Shown one piece after another: positions 1-10,790 of a stretch of DNA of 64,000 nt. Source of the stretch: Massospora cicadina (Eukaryota > Entomophthoromycota > Entomophthoromycetes > Entomophthorales > Entomophthoraceae); assembly GCA_022478985.1 (NCBI GenBank), contig JAKSZP010014533.1:1-64000 (forward strand), read 5' to 3'. A program made the translations under genes and the position numbers. Every line of letters starts with the position of its first letter. Positions within the stretch are counted from its first letter, which is position 1. The notes below the pieces were generated by a model. The model saw only the letters and a program-made list of their open reading frames with translations, was not told where the DNA came from and did no database searches.

Positions 1-574
1 CCCTTTCCCATTGAAAATTCCCCTCAGATATGCGTTCTCTATTAAAGATCCCATTGGTGCTTTTCATGATTACTAAGCACTTCTTAATGGCAGACCAAAA
101 TTATAGTATTCAAATGAGTCAAAGAGAAAAAATTATGGATTTGAAGCATTTTCATGAAAGAGATGATATTTCAGATGTAAATTACCGGTGGACAGCCTAA
201 ATATATAGGACCCTATTACCAATAATTCTACGCTGGTATGGGGCAACATAGGCTACTATGTTAAATAAAATATGAGAACTATAGTGTTCTAGACTATGGC
301 ATCAGTAACTGATAAATTTCAGGAATAAGAGATGTGCTGGCGGTGATTTAGGGACTCAATTACAAGCAATTAATACTTTAGGCTGCTACATATAAAAGCT
401 GGGGCCACAAGTTAAGTATCTACTATACTGTTCAAATCTAGTATCTTTTTATTTTCTAAGCATGAAATTAAATATGTTTAAGTTATAGTGTCTAGATGGT
501 TGGTCAAACTGATTACAAAATATGCTCAACCATCCTTTTTGCCCATGATTCACTGAGATTAAGTTGACTCAATT
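1..574. other. Unassigned AT-rich sequence
   Basis: I see no convincing reading frame, RNA gene, terminal repeat or similarity to other parts of the window here. It is probably old decayed repeat or intergenic DNA. Confidence 0.4.
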
Positions 575-2080
575 GACGCCTGCTACCCCCATGTGGGGTG
601 TCAGTGTGTCGCTTCCTGGCATTTATTGGCCGCCGCCAATAGCCCCCAGGCTGCCCAGATTGCCCCAAAAGCAATTCTGATCATTAAGTCCTGCCTTGGG
701 ACATAGCCCACCACCTCAAATGCTCCCAGGCGGTGTTTAGAAGCCCCCTGGTGTTCTCTCAAATCAATCTGCATTTTAGCTTTAAGATCAAGTATGAGAA
801 GCTCTTCCTATGCAAATGCGGTTATCATTGAGATGGCCACAGCAGGTTATATACCCGCCAGACTTATAGATCTCTACCCCTTAAAAGTGCATTTTGACCT
901 CAGCTTCTTTTGTAAAGCCCACGCCATGGCAGCACACAGCTGCCTTTAACATATAAATACATACTAATAATGAAATCAAAAACTCAATCTCTTGATGGGC
1001 CACACTTGTGGTCAGTTTTCCAGATTGCCCTCCCACCTTTTCCCAAACGCCTCCACCACAGACTCATGGAGGACTTAACCGCTTAAATTGCTGACACTGT
1101 GTTGCAGTATGTGGTTCCTAACAGCATTTACCATCTTGCCAGTCCTTAAAAATTTACAACGATACACCCCTTATGTGATGACACTCAGCTCACGATATCC
1201 CCCACAGAATGATCAGATCTACCCCTAATAATCCCGTCTAGGTACAAGTCAAAAATAGCCTCGCTATCTGCCCCTTGTGCTTTGACTTGACCATTCAAAA
1301 GTGCAAGTGCCCAAAAGTTTCTGCTAAAGCTGCTTCCAATGCTACTCCTCTAAGCTACCCTAACAGTTTTTGATAAAATCTTTGAATTAAGGTACAATTC
1401 TCCCCCCACCTATATCCGCTAAGGGCGCTACTCAAACCACTCCACCCAACCCAAAGTTGAACTTCCAGAAATATTCCTGAAAAGATTGCATCTCATGTGC
1501 CAGAAGATTTTCTGTAATCAATTGTGAGTGACCAATAGGCGTCTGCTAACCAACTAACTCCAGTTGCTGGCCCAGCACTAGCCATATCACATTATATTAA
1601 GGCTTTCAAATGGATCAACGACGAAAAAGTCTCCTACAAGGTTAGGCCCAACTTTGAATAATTGAACTTTTTTACACGACCACCATATATGACTCCCCGC
1701 TGCCACTTTCATTCTCATTACGGTTTCTACTTTAAAATTTTACTAAAAGGCTAGCAAAGCAGACGTTGCCCCCACCAACTCCCCCTCCTCCAAGGTCTTT
1801 ATATGGCAATCAAGCCACTTTGAAGCGCATTCACATCCCTAACTTTCCCAGAGATTTTCCTGATGAAGCTAAATTTGGCATTGGGAACCTGAATTTGCAT
1901 CAGGCCACAACCGTAACGACTTGGCAAAAAATCACTTTTTGACCCCAACTGCCCCCAAACTCGCTAAAGCGTCAACTATTTTACTTATGTTCCCAAAATC
2001 ATCACTTTTACTGAACACCATTTCACTCAATGTCAAGGCGATATACACCACTGTACTTATTTAAAAGGAGGACCCTCACC
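575..2080 (+). pseudogene. LINE ORF1 relic, half-LINE family copy 1
   Basis: This stretch is a decayed homologue of the ORF1 at 49.2-50.9 kb. Both share a CC/ATGTGGGG block near the start (about 590 here, 49233 there) and then a CX2C-type zinc-knuckle block (CPLC at 1269 here, 49920 there). The spacing between the two landmarks is about 687 bases in both. A third block, with CCAAACTC followed by an ATTTTACTT/TGTCACTG-like stretch, lies about 700 bases further on at about 1968. The knuckle still shows C-P-L-C and a downstream H-S-K, but frameshifts have scrambled the last ligands, and no long frame survives. There is no ORF2-like sequence after it. The right end is uncertain because a different dispersed repeat starts at about 2083. 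I infer an inactive non-autonomous LINE copy. Confidence 0.45.
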
Positions 2081-2082
2081 TC

Positions 2083-2247
2083 TTTCTTTGAGTTTAAAGC
2101 TCTAAAGGACTCCTAGTTCAAACAGCTTTGTGGGATGAAAGCATGGGGTACTGCTCCCATTGCACTAGGGCTGCGTGAATCTGAGCACCACAAAATGTGG
2201 ACCCAACCGCGATTTGGGTGTAGCTTGCACTGCCACAAAGCTGACAT
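2083..2247. repeat. Dispersed repeat R1, copy a
   Basis: About 165 bases resemble 4230-4391 in the same orientation. Both open with TTTCTTTGAGTTT, share GGGATGAAA and TGGGGTACTGC, and close near CTGACAT. Identity is roughly 70 percent by eye. I see no terminal repeats or coding potential, and the class is unknown. Confidence 0.5.
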
Positions 2248-3117
2248 TCACCCGCCCTGTTAAAATACTTGGAAGACCATGTCAGGATTCCTACCCAAGT
2301 CAGGGATTTGTGTGTGTCGGATGAAGGGAATTGAACCCAATCTGATGAAATAGATGAAACTACTGAGGATAACCCCCCAATTTATTTTAAGCCCTCTTAA
2401 TATTGAGGGGCAACCACAACTGATGTGATTAAACATTACTCTCCCAAAACTCCATAATTTGGGGTTCAAACCTGATCTATGCAGCAATTAAATCCTATTT
2501 AACATATGTGACCAGCATACCGCAGAATCCCCAATTGTTAATATGTATAAATCTTAGCTTGGAACGCTTGAAGATTTACTGAGAGGACTCCCTGATATCC
2601 CATATAATGATGTTTCTAAGCATATAAAGACTACTCTCTTTTCGCCATTAACAATTTGGCTTACCTCTTAATCATTTAGGGACGAAAAAATACTTAGGAT
2701 TTACCACTAAATAAATTGAATCCTGAGTGAAGACTTTTCGTCCTTAGAAAATAAAACTTATAACTCAACACCCAGGAACTTTGGGTCTCCTGGCCTCAAA
2801 AATAAAGTACAAATGGTATAACACCCCCATTGTCCTGACAGACCATCTGCACTAGCCAGGACGGAAGTTAGGCCTCTCATTTCCCTTGTGGGAGACAAGA
2901 GCTGATGTACCCCAGGTTTAAGGCCCCTGAGGGGGGAAAGCTGAAGCCTTCCTCTTTGTCAGCTGATTTTTTAGAGGAGTTTTGCTCTCCAGTTCCTTTT
3001 TGTCTATGAAGTTTTGAACTCAGTTTAGATCACAAGCTATTTTTTGTATGATCACTTTTGCCACCAGCTGGCTCATGAAAACTGAACTGGCAGCTAGTTA
3101 ATTATCAGGACAACTCA

Positions 3118-3472
3118 GAAAACCGTGGCATTTATTGTAGGCAGGTGCACTGAAGTGCAGCCAACCAGGATTGCCTTACCATTGTCCTGGGGTCTGTACC
3201 TTTGCAACACCAGCTAGTAGGGAAACTATTTGAAAGGCACCATGCTAGACTGTACTCCCCCATACTGCCAGTATTCTTCACTTAGGGAGTGGCAGACTCC
3301 TGCAAGAACAGGTCAGCACAGTCTTCACTACCATCCCGCACCCCTTTCAAGCCACTACAAGGCCTGAAAAGTGCACCTCCCTAGGTTCTGGTTTTCACTA
3401 CTCACATAGGTTTTAATGGGCTTACTCCAGTTGCGCCATGAGGAGGCCCAAACTAACCTTATCTAGCTCTCC
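3118..3472. repeat. Dispersed repeat R2, copy a
   Basis: About 355 bases align in the same orientation with 17857-18211. Shared blocks in order are AACCG(T/C)GG, CAGCCAA(C/A)CAGGATT, ACAGGTCAG, GCCACTACA, GTTCT(G/A)GT and ATGA(G)GAGGCCCA. The short reading frame at 3438-3632 lies partly inside and is probably not a gene. The two copies flank the LINE-2/Ty3-1 complex, which could mean a common source element, a segmental duplication or chance insertion. Class unknown. Confidence 0.5.
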
Positions 3473-4229
3473 ATCACCATTTTCTCTTTCTTCTCCATGC
3501 TGCTTACGCTACAAACCATTCTTTTCCGCCTTTTCCCACCACCTGAAGACCCCAGCACCAGACAAAAATACCCCAAACTCTCTATTTCTTCTAATATTAA
3601 TGCTTAGACTTAACGCCGTGGCAACATGTTAGGTTTTTAGAATTATATAATATTTTTTTGTTTTGCACAACGCAAACAAAGATGCATGAAGGACCACCTT
3701 TCTTGGGGTTTGCACCACTATTACTAAAAAAGTAATAAAGTAAGGCATTCATTAATCACTTTATTTTATGACGCTGGCATTTTAGCTAAAAATCATCACT
3801 TTCAAATTATTCAGGAATCTTAACAGGTCAGAAAAGGTTTAAGCTGACTAGGATTTTAAAAAACATAAAGTCTTCTGGGGAACACTCAAAATTATTCTTT
3901 GAGAAATTATTTTAATCAGTTACTGCGTCACATCCATTACAGAGAATGTATACAATAAGCTTAGAGTTTGGATTTTTAAAGAGTTTGTCTGCGCATTAAT
4001 GTTGAATTTAGTTGAACAAATATGTTGTCCCATGGGTAGTTGACATTTTCATAGTGGCAACTCAGAGTGCCACTGTAGTGAGCACCACTCTTAGCTTTGT
4101 TATAATTAGCAACTGGCCAGTAATACTTAATTGGCTAATTGGTTGTGCCTAGGTTGAACATCTTGGGTTGAAACTTAACCTTCTCTAAAGGTTCAGAGGT
4201 TCATGGAAACTCTTGGAGGACTGAAGATA
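3473..4229. other. Unassigned AT-rich sequence
   Basis: AT-rich DNA between repeat copies R2a and R1b. I see no frame, terminal repeat or structure that I can support. Confidence 0.4.
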
Positions 4230-4391
4230 TTTCTTTGAGTTTTTATGTGCCCCTAAGGGCACTCAGTGCAAGGAGACTTTTCGGGATGAAACCTGGGGTA
4301 CTGCCCCCACTGCACTATGCTGCACAAATCAGGGCCCATTAATGAACCTGACTGCGGGTGGGTGTGGCTCACACCACCCCAAAACTGACAT
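4230..4391. repeat. Dispersed repeat R1, copy b
   Basis: Second copy of the R1 repeat (see 2083-2247), same orientation, with the same TTTCTTTGAG start, TGGGGTACTGC core and CTGACAT end. It lies just beyond the 3' side of the minus-strand LINE-2, so it could be part of that element's 3' flank. I cannot prove this. Confidence 0.5.
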
Positions 4392-4699
4392 ATTACATGC
4401 TGTTTGTTATACTAAGCAGCAAAGATTACCCTGAAAAATTTGAGTTATGCCTTCCATTCCTTATTGCGAGAAATGAGACCAAACTTACCCAAAATTTTGA
4501 CTTGCTTGAGAGAAGAGGATTGTCATAGCTTTCTACAGCTATTTCTAACTGTCGCTTGACTATATCCAAGGAGTCATCATTTTGATTGCTTCTGAAGGAA
4601 AACAACGCTGATTTCTGGAAAGCCATAGACCATACATCACACTATCCATATCTTTAATCAAACCCTGAACTCCTCCTTGTCTGCAAGCAGACTTGAAGA

Positions 4700-5560
4700 A
4701 GCATTCATAATCAGGATCTCTGGCCATGCTAGATGGCTAAAGGATAACTTGCACCTTGGTTGGTATGCTTCAAACTATGGTAAACACTTTTCTAAACAGC
4801 CTCTGATACCAGACACTTTGTGAAGAAGTGTTTTGCCATCTCCTACCCTCCACATACCTTACAGTAATACAGAAGGTCATCTTGCTTATGCTTACTCCAC
4901 TTTCGCAGAGTCTCATAAATAACCAAAATGTTTCTAAGGAGATGGAGTAGAAAGTTCTGAATTGTTATAGATCAGCATCTCTTAACCCTCTTCCACATAG
5001 GTCCATCAAGCCTTGTTAATTGCTACAAAAGGTCCATGTTAAGAACGTCAAGAAAAGCTCTTTGTCATAAAAATCCCAGAATTTGGGGGTTTGTGAACTT
5101 TGAGAGGCAGACACCATCACCACCTCCCACCTTTATCTAGTACCAAAAGATGAAGAGACTCTCCTTTATGAAGCATTTCCAGAATTTTCTTCCTCATGGA
5201 ACACTTGCCGTTGCTGCCCTTCAAGCCTTCTGAACAGGTATCAACAGTCTAATGCAGCTAGGGAAGGAATTTCTTACCCACAGCAAGAAGGCAGTTCAGT
5301 TGAGACCACAACAACCTGTTCCTTCTTTACCAGCAAAATAGAGGCACAGGAAACATATTTAGCTGCTTCCACCCTAAGCACCCTCAGGCATCGCCATCCA
5401 AGAGCACCATTAGTGAACAGCCCCAATACGGTTCCTGAAGGCCTTGTGCCAATAAGGATCCATCTTCAGTCCCCAAGCTCCTCCTCAAGGGGAATTGCCT
5501 GGATCCTTTCAATGGACCACTCTCCACCCTCTAATATTTCATTGCTTCTCGACAAGCTTT
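4700..5560 (-). pseudogene. LINE-2 ORF2 C-terminal region with CCHC motif
   Basis: On the minus strand near 4840-4890 the translation reads Y-C-K-V-C-G-G-stop-E-M-A-K-H-F-F-T-K-C. This fits the CX2CX7HX4C motif found at the ORF2 C-terminus of many L1-type LINEs, with one internal stop. LINE-1 carries the same spacing in its own ORF2. Upstream translation is full of stops. In intact relatives this region helps target-primed reverse transcription; here it is dead. Confidence 0.55.
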
Positions 5561-5929
5561 AAACCTATACTTACAGTATCCTGGTAGATCCCCATGCTTG
5601 GTACAGTCCCTTGATTGATGCCGCAGCTGACACCAAAGTCCTTGTTGTTCTGATCCTTGCAAACCTTAGCGAGTTAGTAATTTACCATTGGAAAGCAAAT
5701 AAAAAAATTCTTTTTCTGGCGACAAGTTCTATCCATTTTAACTGTAGTACTCTGACCATATTCCAAAAAATTAATCCAATTTATGACCCCTTCAATACAT
5801 CCTGCAAAAAATTTCTAACTTATTTTTGATGCTTGCCCACTCCAGATTTATGATTAACTGACCTCTTTATTATACTTATGGAAAATGCTGGCGGTGGAAC
5901 AAATCTGGCAATGTACCATAGTCTGGAAA

Positions 5930-7000
5930 GGATTAAAGTTGATGACAAAGACTCTGCCCCAAAAAGATAAATTGAGCCATTGTCATAATTTTGATGCTTT
6001 TTAAGGTTGCTTTCAAGTTAAGCCATATTTTGTGCGGCCACGCCCGCCCAGGGATGAGCCAGGACTGGGATTTTAGGCATATTGACCTTTGCGTTGCTTT
6101 CATTCTGGTAAATCCTAGAATATTCATCACCACTTCTCCTCCTCTGATGAAACAAAATCCAAGTATCATCTACGAACTTTGAATGAGAATACTCCTCCCA
6201 ATTAATGATAGGCTTCTTACATTCTGACTTCCTGAGAGCTACAGAAAGGGTCTTTATTGCAAGAACAAACAACAAGAGAGATAGAGGATCTCTCTGACGC
6301 ATGCCTTTAGACAGCTTAAAAGGTGGTAGAAGACTCCATTGACATTAACAATGGATGAGGTTTACCATAAACTGTATTAAGAAATCTAAAAAGCGCCCTT
6401 TGATTTTAACTATACACAATACTTTCCATAGAAACTAATGATTTAATCGATCATATGACTTCTCTTGATTAAAATAGAGTATCCACCCCCTTTAGTCATA
6501 CTGTTTACTTGCCCATTATTCTACAAGGTGCAGTAGCATCAAAAGTATCAATAAGTGATCTTCTTGTAATGAACACATTTTGTTTTTTTAAAACAACTTC
6601 TGCCATTACCACCTTTAGTAAATTATTTAGAATCTTTATTAAGGCCTTGTAGTAGATATTGATTAAAGTCAAAGGTTAATAGTTTTTCATGAAGGTAGGA
6701 TTGCCCTTTTTTATACAATACCGCCACCACGCCTTCCAATAAAATTCAGATTGTGATACCAAAGACTAAAAGTTAATTTATAAAGCTCAGTAAGTATCTC
6801 TGGCATTTTATGTCCAAAGTAGCTTATATGGATCCATACCTATCCTCCCCAAGACTTTCCATTTTTCTATTGCAGAAGGCATCTTACACCTCTTGCTTGA
6901 AGATCATTGCACATAACAGCTTCTGAGTCTCCATCAGCAGTACCTAATTCCGATTAGGAGACTTTTTTTTGTCTCTGGGTCATTCTCTGAGGGCCATAAA
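5930..7000 (-). pseudogene. LINE-2 ORF2 reverse transcriptase
   Basis: Recognisable RT blocks in order on the minus strand: a finger region around YYKALIKILNNLLKVVMAEV with a following F-I-T-R-R-S-L-I-D block, then a palm block reading like Q-E-K-S-Y-D-R-L-N-H, then RQRDPLSLLLFVLAIKTLS (from the canonical RQGDPLSPLLF), then KFVDD in place of FADD. The best continuous piece is 6018-6302. The FADD alanine is replaced by valine, and several stops and frameshifts separate the blocks. Intact enzymes copy the LINE RNA at a nicked target; this one cannot be functional. The block order makes the RT identification firm. Confidence 0.75.
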
Positions 7001-8400
7001 GGTCCTCAAGATAATATGGAGCCACATCAGTCATTCAAGTTGCATTTATCAACTCAGCTCTCTTTTTAAGAAAAGTGTCTGTAACTCTCCCATTCCCAGC
7101 AAGGTGATGCGAGATGTGCAGCCACACCACCATGGAACTAATCATTAGGGAAAGGGTAACAGGGCACAGAAAAGGATACCAGAGCCAAAGTAACCTATTG
7201 CAAGGGTGGATAACATGGTATAGAGTAGTTGATAATAAGCAAGCGTAACACTTGGATGAACCCCATGAGGAGCCCATAACAAAGTGAAGATCTGTGCTGG
7301 GGGTTTTTTGTGCCTCAGTCTGGAGGGGACCAAGGGGGCTTAACGATACACTTGATCTTTTAGATAATTTTGAGAAAATAGAACGTCCAACGTTGTTTAA
7401 GACCTCCACGTGGAGGTCCATGAAAAGTTTCGCCCAAATAACCATAAAATTTAAAAATGTAAACAACTGGGGAAATTTTATTAAAAAAGCCGACCAACAA
7501 ATAAGGTTGGTCTCAAGGAAACTTTTTTAAACATTGAGGGGAACTAAAATTGGAGGATTGTGCTAAGCCCAGGTGCGCCAATAAGTGCACGCTTTCATAG
7601 GCTAGGATACTATATCTCCTGATTTACCAAAATTGAGATATTGATTGTAAACACGGCTGACCCAATGTCAAAATTTCAAAAATTGAACAGGTTTTGAAAC
7701 CCCATTTGACAATCAACCAAACTTAACCGTTGCCATTAATACTATAGATAGTTCACTTTAGCGCTCTTGTCATCACACAGGGCTGAGAAATGCGCACATC
7801 CCCTAGACTGACTTGGTAATATTAGGTCTGAACCCAACGCTGGTCTAAAGGTATATTTTAATGTCAGTAAGGCCTACCAACTACAACTTTTTGGCCTCCT
7901 GATGACTAGCTTTATCATTGCAGTTGGTACCCTCAATTATGTCATCAGGCCATGACACCTCATAAAAAAGTGACGAGTTTTTTTCTGTGTGTCTAAAAGC
8001 CCCTACTGCTTTGCGGAGTAAGTTCACATTGCCATTAGTGACCTCATCCCACTTAGTTCTTTTTTTAATGAGAATCACCATGAATGCTCCCATTGATTTC
8101 AAATGCAATTCATCTTTGGCCATATAAGCAGATTCCTCATGTCCGCAAACTTCCTGTAGGTACTTCTAAAGTACTTCTCCAAGGTTTCAATCCTCAAACG
8201 CATGGCCCTTAGCTGCCTCCATGAATACTCAAACACCATCTTAAGATCCTCCTTTATCTGAAGCCCTTTTACTAGTGCATCTTGCTTCCCTACAATATAT
8301 AGTTTTTACACCATATCGCCTTCTTCTTCATGATTTTTCTGCAGTGGAGAACACTTTAGTTTTTAGGGGTCAGTCCCAATATCCCTTTACCCGAAGAAGC
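7001..8400 (-). other. Probable LINE-2 ORF2 linker, badly decayed
   Basis: This lies between the endonuclease and RT blocks of LINE-2. Short minus-strand frames occur at 7035-7466 and 7881-8123, but I recognise no domain in them. By position it should encode the endonuclease-to-RT linker of ORF2. Confidence 0.35.
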
Positions 8401-8479
8401 ACCCTGAGGGTCACTGATCTAAAGTTTTAAAGGTCTGTGTTCTAAAGAGCCCAAATAATAATTACAAAGGATCAAATTT

Positions 8480-8960
8480 CAGTGACTTAAGAGAGAATGT
8501 TGCACTGACACAAGGTTAATGCAGGAGAAATGATCCCCCTAAACTTGAGTCCACTAAGTCTCCCATTTATGGTTACAGCCCGCCTTCCATACCTCGAGTA
8601 AACCAAGGGTGATCACTAAGTTGGCTAACTCGTGGTTTTCAGAACAAAACTTCAGTTGTCTGAAGCTCAAAACCTGTCATACCTAAATCAGACACATCTC
8701 ATGTCTCCCCACAGCAATACTGACACCCCAATGCCTTCCTCCTGGATCCTCAGACTGACATTCCAGAAGAAGGATTTCTTTTTGGACCAAGAATTAGGCA
8801 CTTATAAGCTGAAAAACAAGATTGAATCCTTTCCAAATACTGACATTACTGCCAATGCCCTTCTAGGAACCAAAACACTTTTGTCCATCAACTTGATCTT
8901 ACCTTTCCACCAAACCAAAATACCATCTTTGGTTTCCTCCTTAATCTTCCTCTCCCCTAG
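8480..8960 (-). pseudogene. LINE-2 ORF2 AP-endonuclease remnant
   Basis: A minus-strand frame reads R-A-L-A-V, then about 13 residues later Y-V-P-N-S-W-S-K-K-K-S-F-F, and then L-L-W-G-D-M-R-C-V. These match the (Y/F)xPN and GDMNC blocks of L1-type apurinic/apyrimidinic endonucleases, with N replaced by R in GDMN. The frame is cut by a stop just after. LINE-1 shows the same blocks (INIYAPN, GDMNCW) in better shape. In intact LINEs this domain nicks the target DNA; here it is inactive. Confidence 0.5.
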
Positions 8961-9009
8961 GGGTGAGTACAAGTTTAGTTAATCCACCAAGTGAGTATAA
9001 AATGATCGT

Positions 9010-10247
9010 TTTAGAGGAAATTAGTAAAACAAATCCTCTTCCACCCCAGGTTCGACTTGGTCCATTTAGAAAGCTAATATATATCTCATTTTGCTGCAAC
9101 ATTAGTTTTATTTGATGCTGTTGTCTGAGTACATTATAGTGATGCACTTTAGCTATTTAACCCTGATTGTCATAGTTTTGAAAACAAAGAGGATCTGTCA
9201 TCAGGATTTGGGGGTCCCCATCCTCTTTTGCCTCATCTGGTTTATTGAGACCACGATTCCTCCTCTTATTACTAGCACTAGGCTGAGCTTGGGTTGGTGT
9301 CTTCTCACTCACAGCATCTACAGTAGACTTATCATTGCAAAGGTCCTCAACTGAACCCTCCCCTTTAGTTGGAGACTTTGCATCAGAAGGCTCTTCGCCA
9401 CATTGCTAGCAGGCAGCTCCTCCTTTACCTCCATCTCTTCCCCTAAGGTCCTAGCGCGCATTATCCCACATACATCAACTATAGTAGCTCTCATTTGATG
9501 CGATTGAAAGATGTGGAGACCCTTATCTGTTTGTGAAGAAACTGTCTCCAAAATGTTCTTTGTATAGTGGGACAACGCGCAACTAAGCTTATTTTGAAGT
9601 CTAGTAGCTTCTCGCACCTTCTAGATTCAACTAAATTCCTTATTGAACTCCTTGGCACTTTTCAGAAACACAGTCTCCACCTCCTCATTGGTGTTGCCAG
9701 CCTCAGCTACCTTCTTTGCTTTGGCTGACAACTCAGTTAGCTTTTCCAACACCTTCTTAGCTTCTGACTGCTCGTTCTCTGTGATTGCTATGGGTGATTT
9801 CCACTCTATAGGCCCATTAGGCTTGGCAGCTGTCTCTGAAGGCTTAACCTTAGGACAATTGGCTCTTATGTACCATTTTGGCCAGACGATAAACACCATA
9901 AAAACAGCACCACGGGAACACTACATTTCCCTAAAGTAATTGAATGATGTACTCCCCAAATAACTTTAAAAAAGCTAACACTTCATACCCCAGTCCCCAG
10001 AGCAAACAATGAAATTTTTCAAACTACAATACTTCTGCTTCTCATTATTAACCAGCTTTTTCTCATTAGAATAAGATCACTCTGCCATAGCTTTTCAGCT
10101 GAGACATCATGGACCATTTACTGACAACAGGTGTTATGTACAACATTGTAACCCTTCTAATTTCGGTGTCAATGTCAAGACATATGGCCTCCTCATCCTT
10201 GAGGCTCAAACTGGCAACCAAAACATGTTATGTTTAAGTTTTAAAAC
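9010..10247 (-). pseudogene. LINE-2 ORF1, C-terminal and central part
   Basis: From the Ty3-1 boundary leftward the minus strand encodes a plausible ORF1. First comes a stretch reading SLSLKDEEAICLDIDTEI. Then, around 9860-9900, comes a frame-shifted CCHC knuckle: DNA resembling C-x-x-C-G-Q-N-G-H-I-R-A-N-C is split over two frames and ends in R-A-N-C-P. A long, charged, probably helical tail follows (9627-9899 and 9318-9617), and a basic end near 9250 (S-N-K-R-R-N-R). ORF1 proteins of this type bind the LINE RNA. Ty3-1 interrupts the N-terminal part, and several stops are present. Confidence 0.55.
10243..10247. repeat. Left TSD of Ty3-1
   Basis: AAAAC here and AAAAT at 17378-17382 flank the element. 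Four of five bases match, as expected for an old 5-bp target duplication. Confidence 0.55.
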
Positions 10248-10746
10248 TTTCGCAATTCTGATATAACTGGACAATAAGCCCTCAGCTGTGATGGCGGAAT
10301 GGATTGGATCCATTGAGTTTACTATGAGTATCAATTAATTTAGCGCCTCGACTTAAGGCGATATTAGTTTATTGAGAAATTGCCTCAAATTAGGCAATGG
10401 CGAAATTAACAAATGAAGGATTGATGGAACCAATGAGATATGGCGAATTAAATTACTAAGCTGTATAAATGGTAGCATCTGAAGTCACTACAATATAGGC
10501 GAGATGAGATGATAAAAAGGTTGGTTGTTGTTAAGTAAGTTTAGAAGTAAGCGGAACAGGAAGAATCTGCAATAATAGTATATTAAATAAAAGAAGTTGT
10601 GGGAGCAAGTGCTCCATATTTATTTGGACGTTTATTATGTTGTTTAGAAGGCAACGATCATCATATTGTTGTTCCTAATTGATCAGTGGGTTGAACCCTG
10701 TGAAAATCCGTCAGCATATCTCTTGAATATCGCCAATTTTATAACA
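10248..10746 (+). repeat. Ty3-1 5' LTR
   Basis: 499 bp, starting TTTCGC (TGTCAC in the 3' LTR) and ending TTTTATAACA. It aligns along its whole length with 15659-16053 plus 17274-17377. It contains the compact palindrome GGAGCAAGTGCTCC at about 10598 and the hairpin core GGGTTGAACCC at about 10690, probably RNA-structure or processing signals of the R region. Confidence 0.9.
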
Positions 10747-10790
10747 GTGGTGCTCACTACAGGGGGCCCATTGATCAATTATAAATCATA
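10747..10790 (+). promoter_or_regulatory. Candidate primer-binding site and leader of Ty3-1
   Basis: Directly after the LTR the sequence reads GTGGTGCTCACTACAGGGGG. Ty3-2 has the closely similar GTGGCACTCTCTAAAGGGGG at the same place, followed in both by a CCA(T/C)TG(A/G)TCAAT block. Conservation at this position suggests a primer-binding site plus leader. I could not identify the tRNA, and self-priming is possible. Confidence 0.45.

Larger units (their letters stand above)
4650..10247 (-). mobile_element. LINE-2: degenerate non-LTR retrotransposon, second family
   Basis: A decayed LINE read right to left. In 5'-to-3' order it shows an ORF1 end with a CCHC knuckle relic (about 9900), an endonuclease block (about 8600-8900), reverse transcriptase blocks (about 5930-6900) and a C-terminal CX2CX7HX4C (about 4840-4890). 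This is the usual order of L1-like LINEs. Every domain is broken by many stops and frameshifts, so it is much older than the LINE-1 copies. Ty3-1 is inserted in its ORF1, and the 5' part continues at 17378-17770. The 3' end is placed only roughly, and I see no poly(A) tail or TSD. Confidence 0.7.

Noticed and set aside
2310..2380. Possible minus-strand tRNA or SINE (GGGTTCAATTCCC, B-box like)
   Set aside because: No convincing A box at a suitable distance and no cloverleaf pairing.
7294..7530. 78-residue plus-strand frame
   Set aside because: It is antisense to the decayed LINE-2 ORF2 and shows no recognisable domain.
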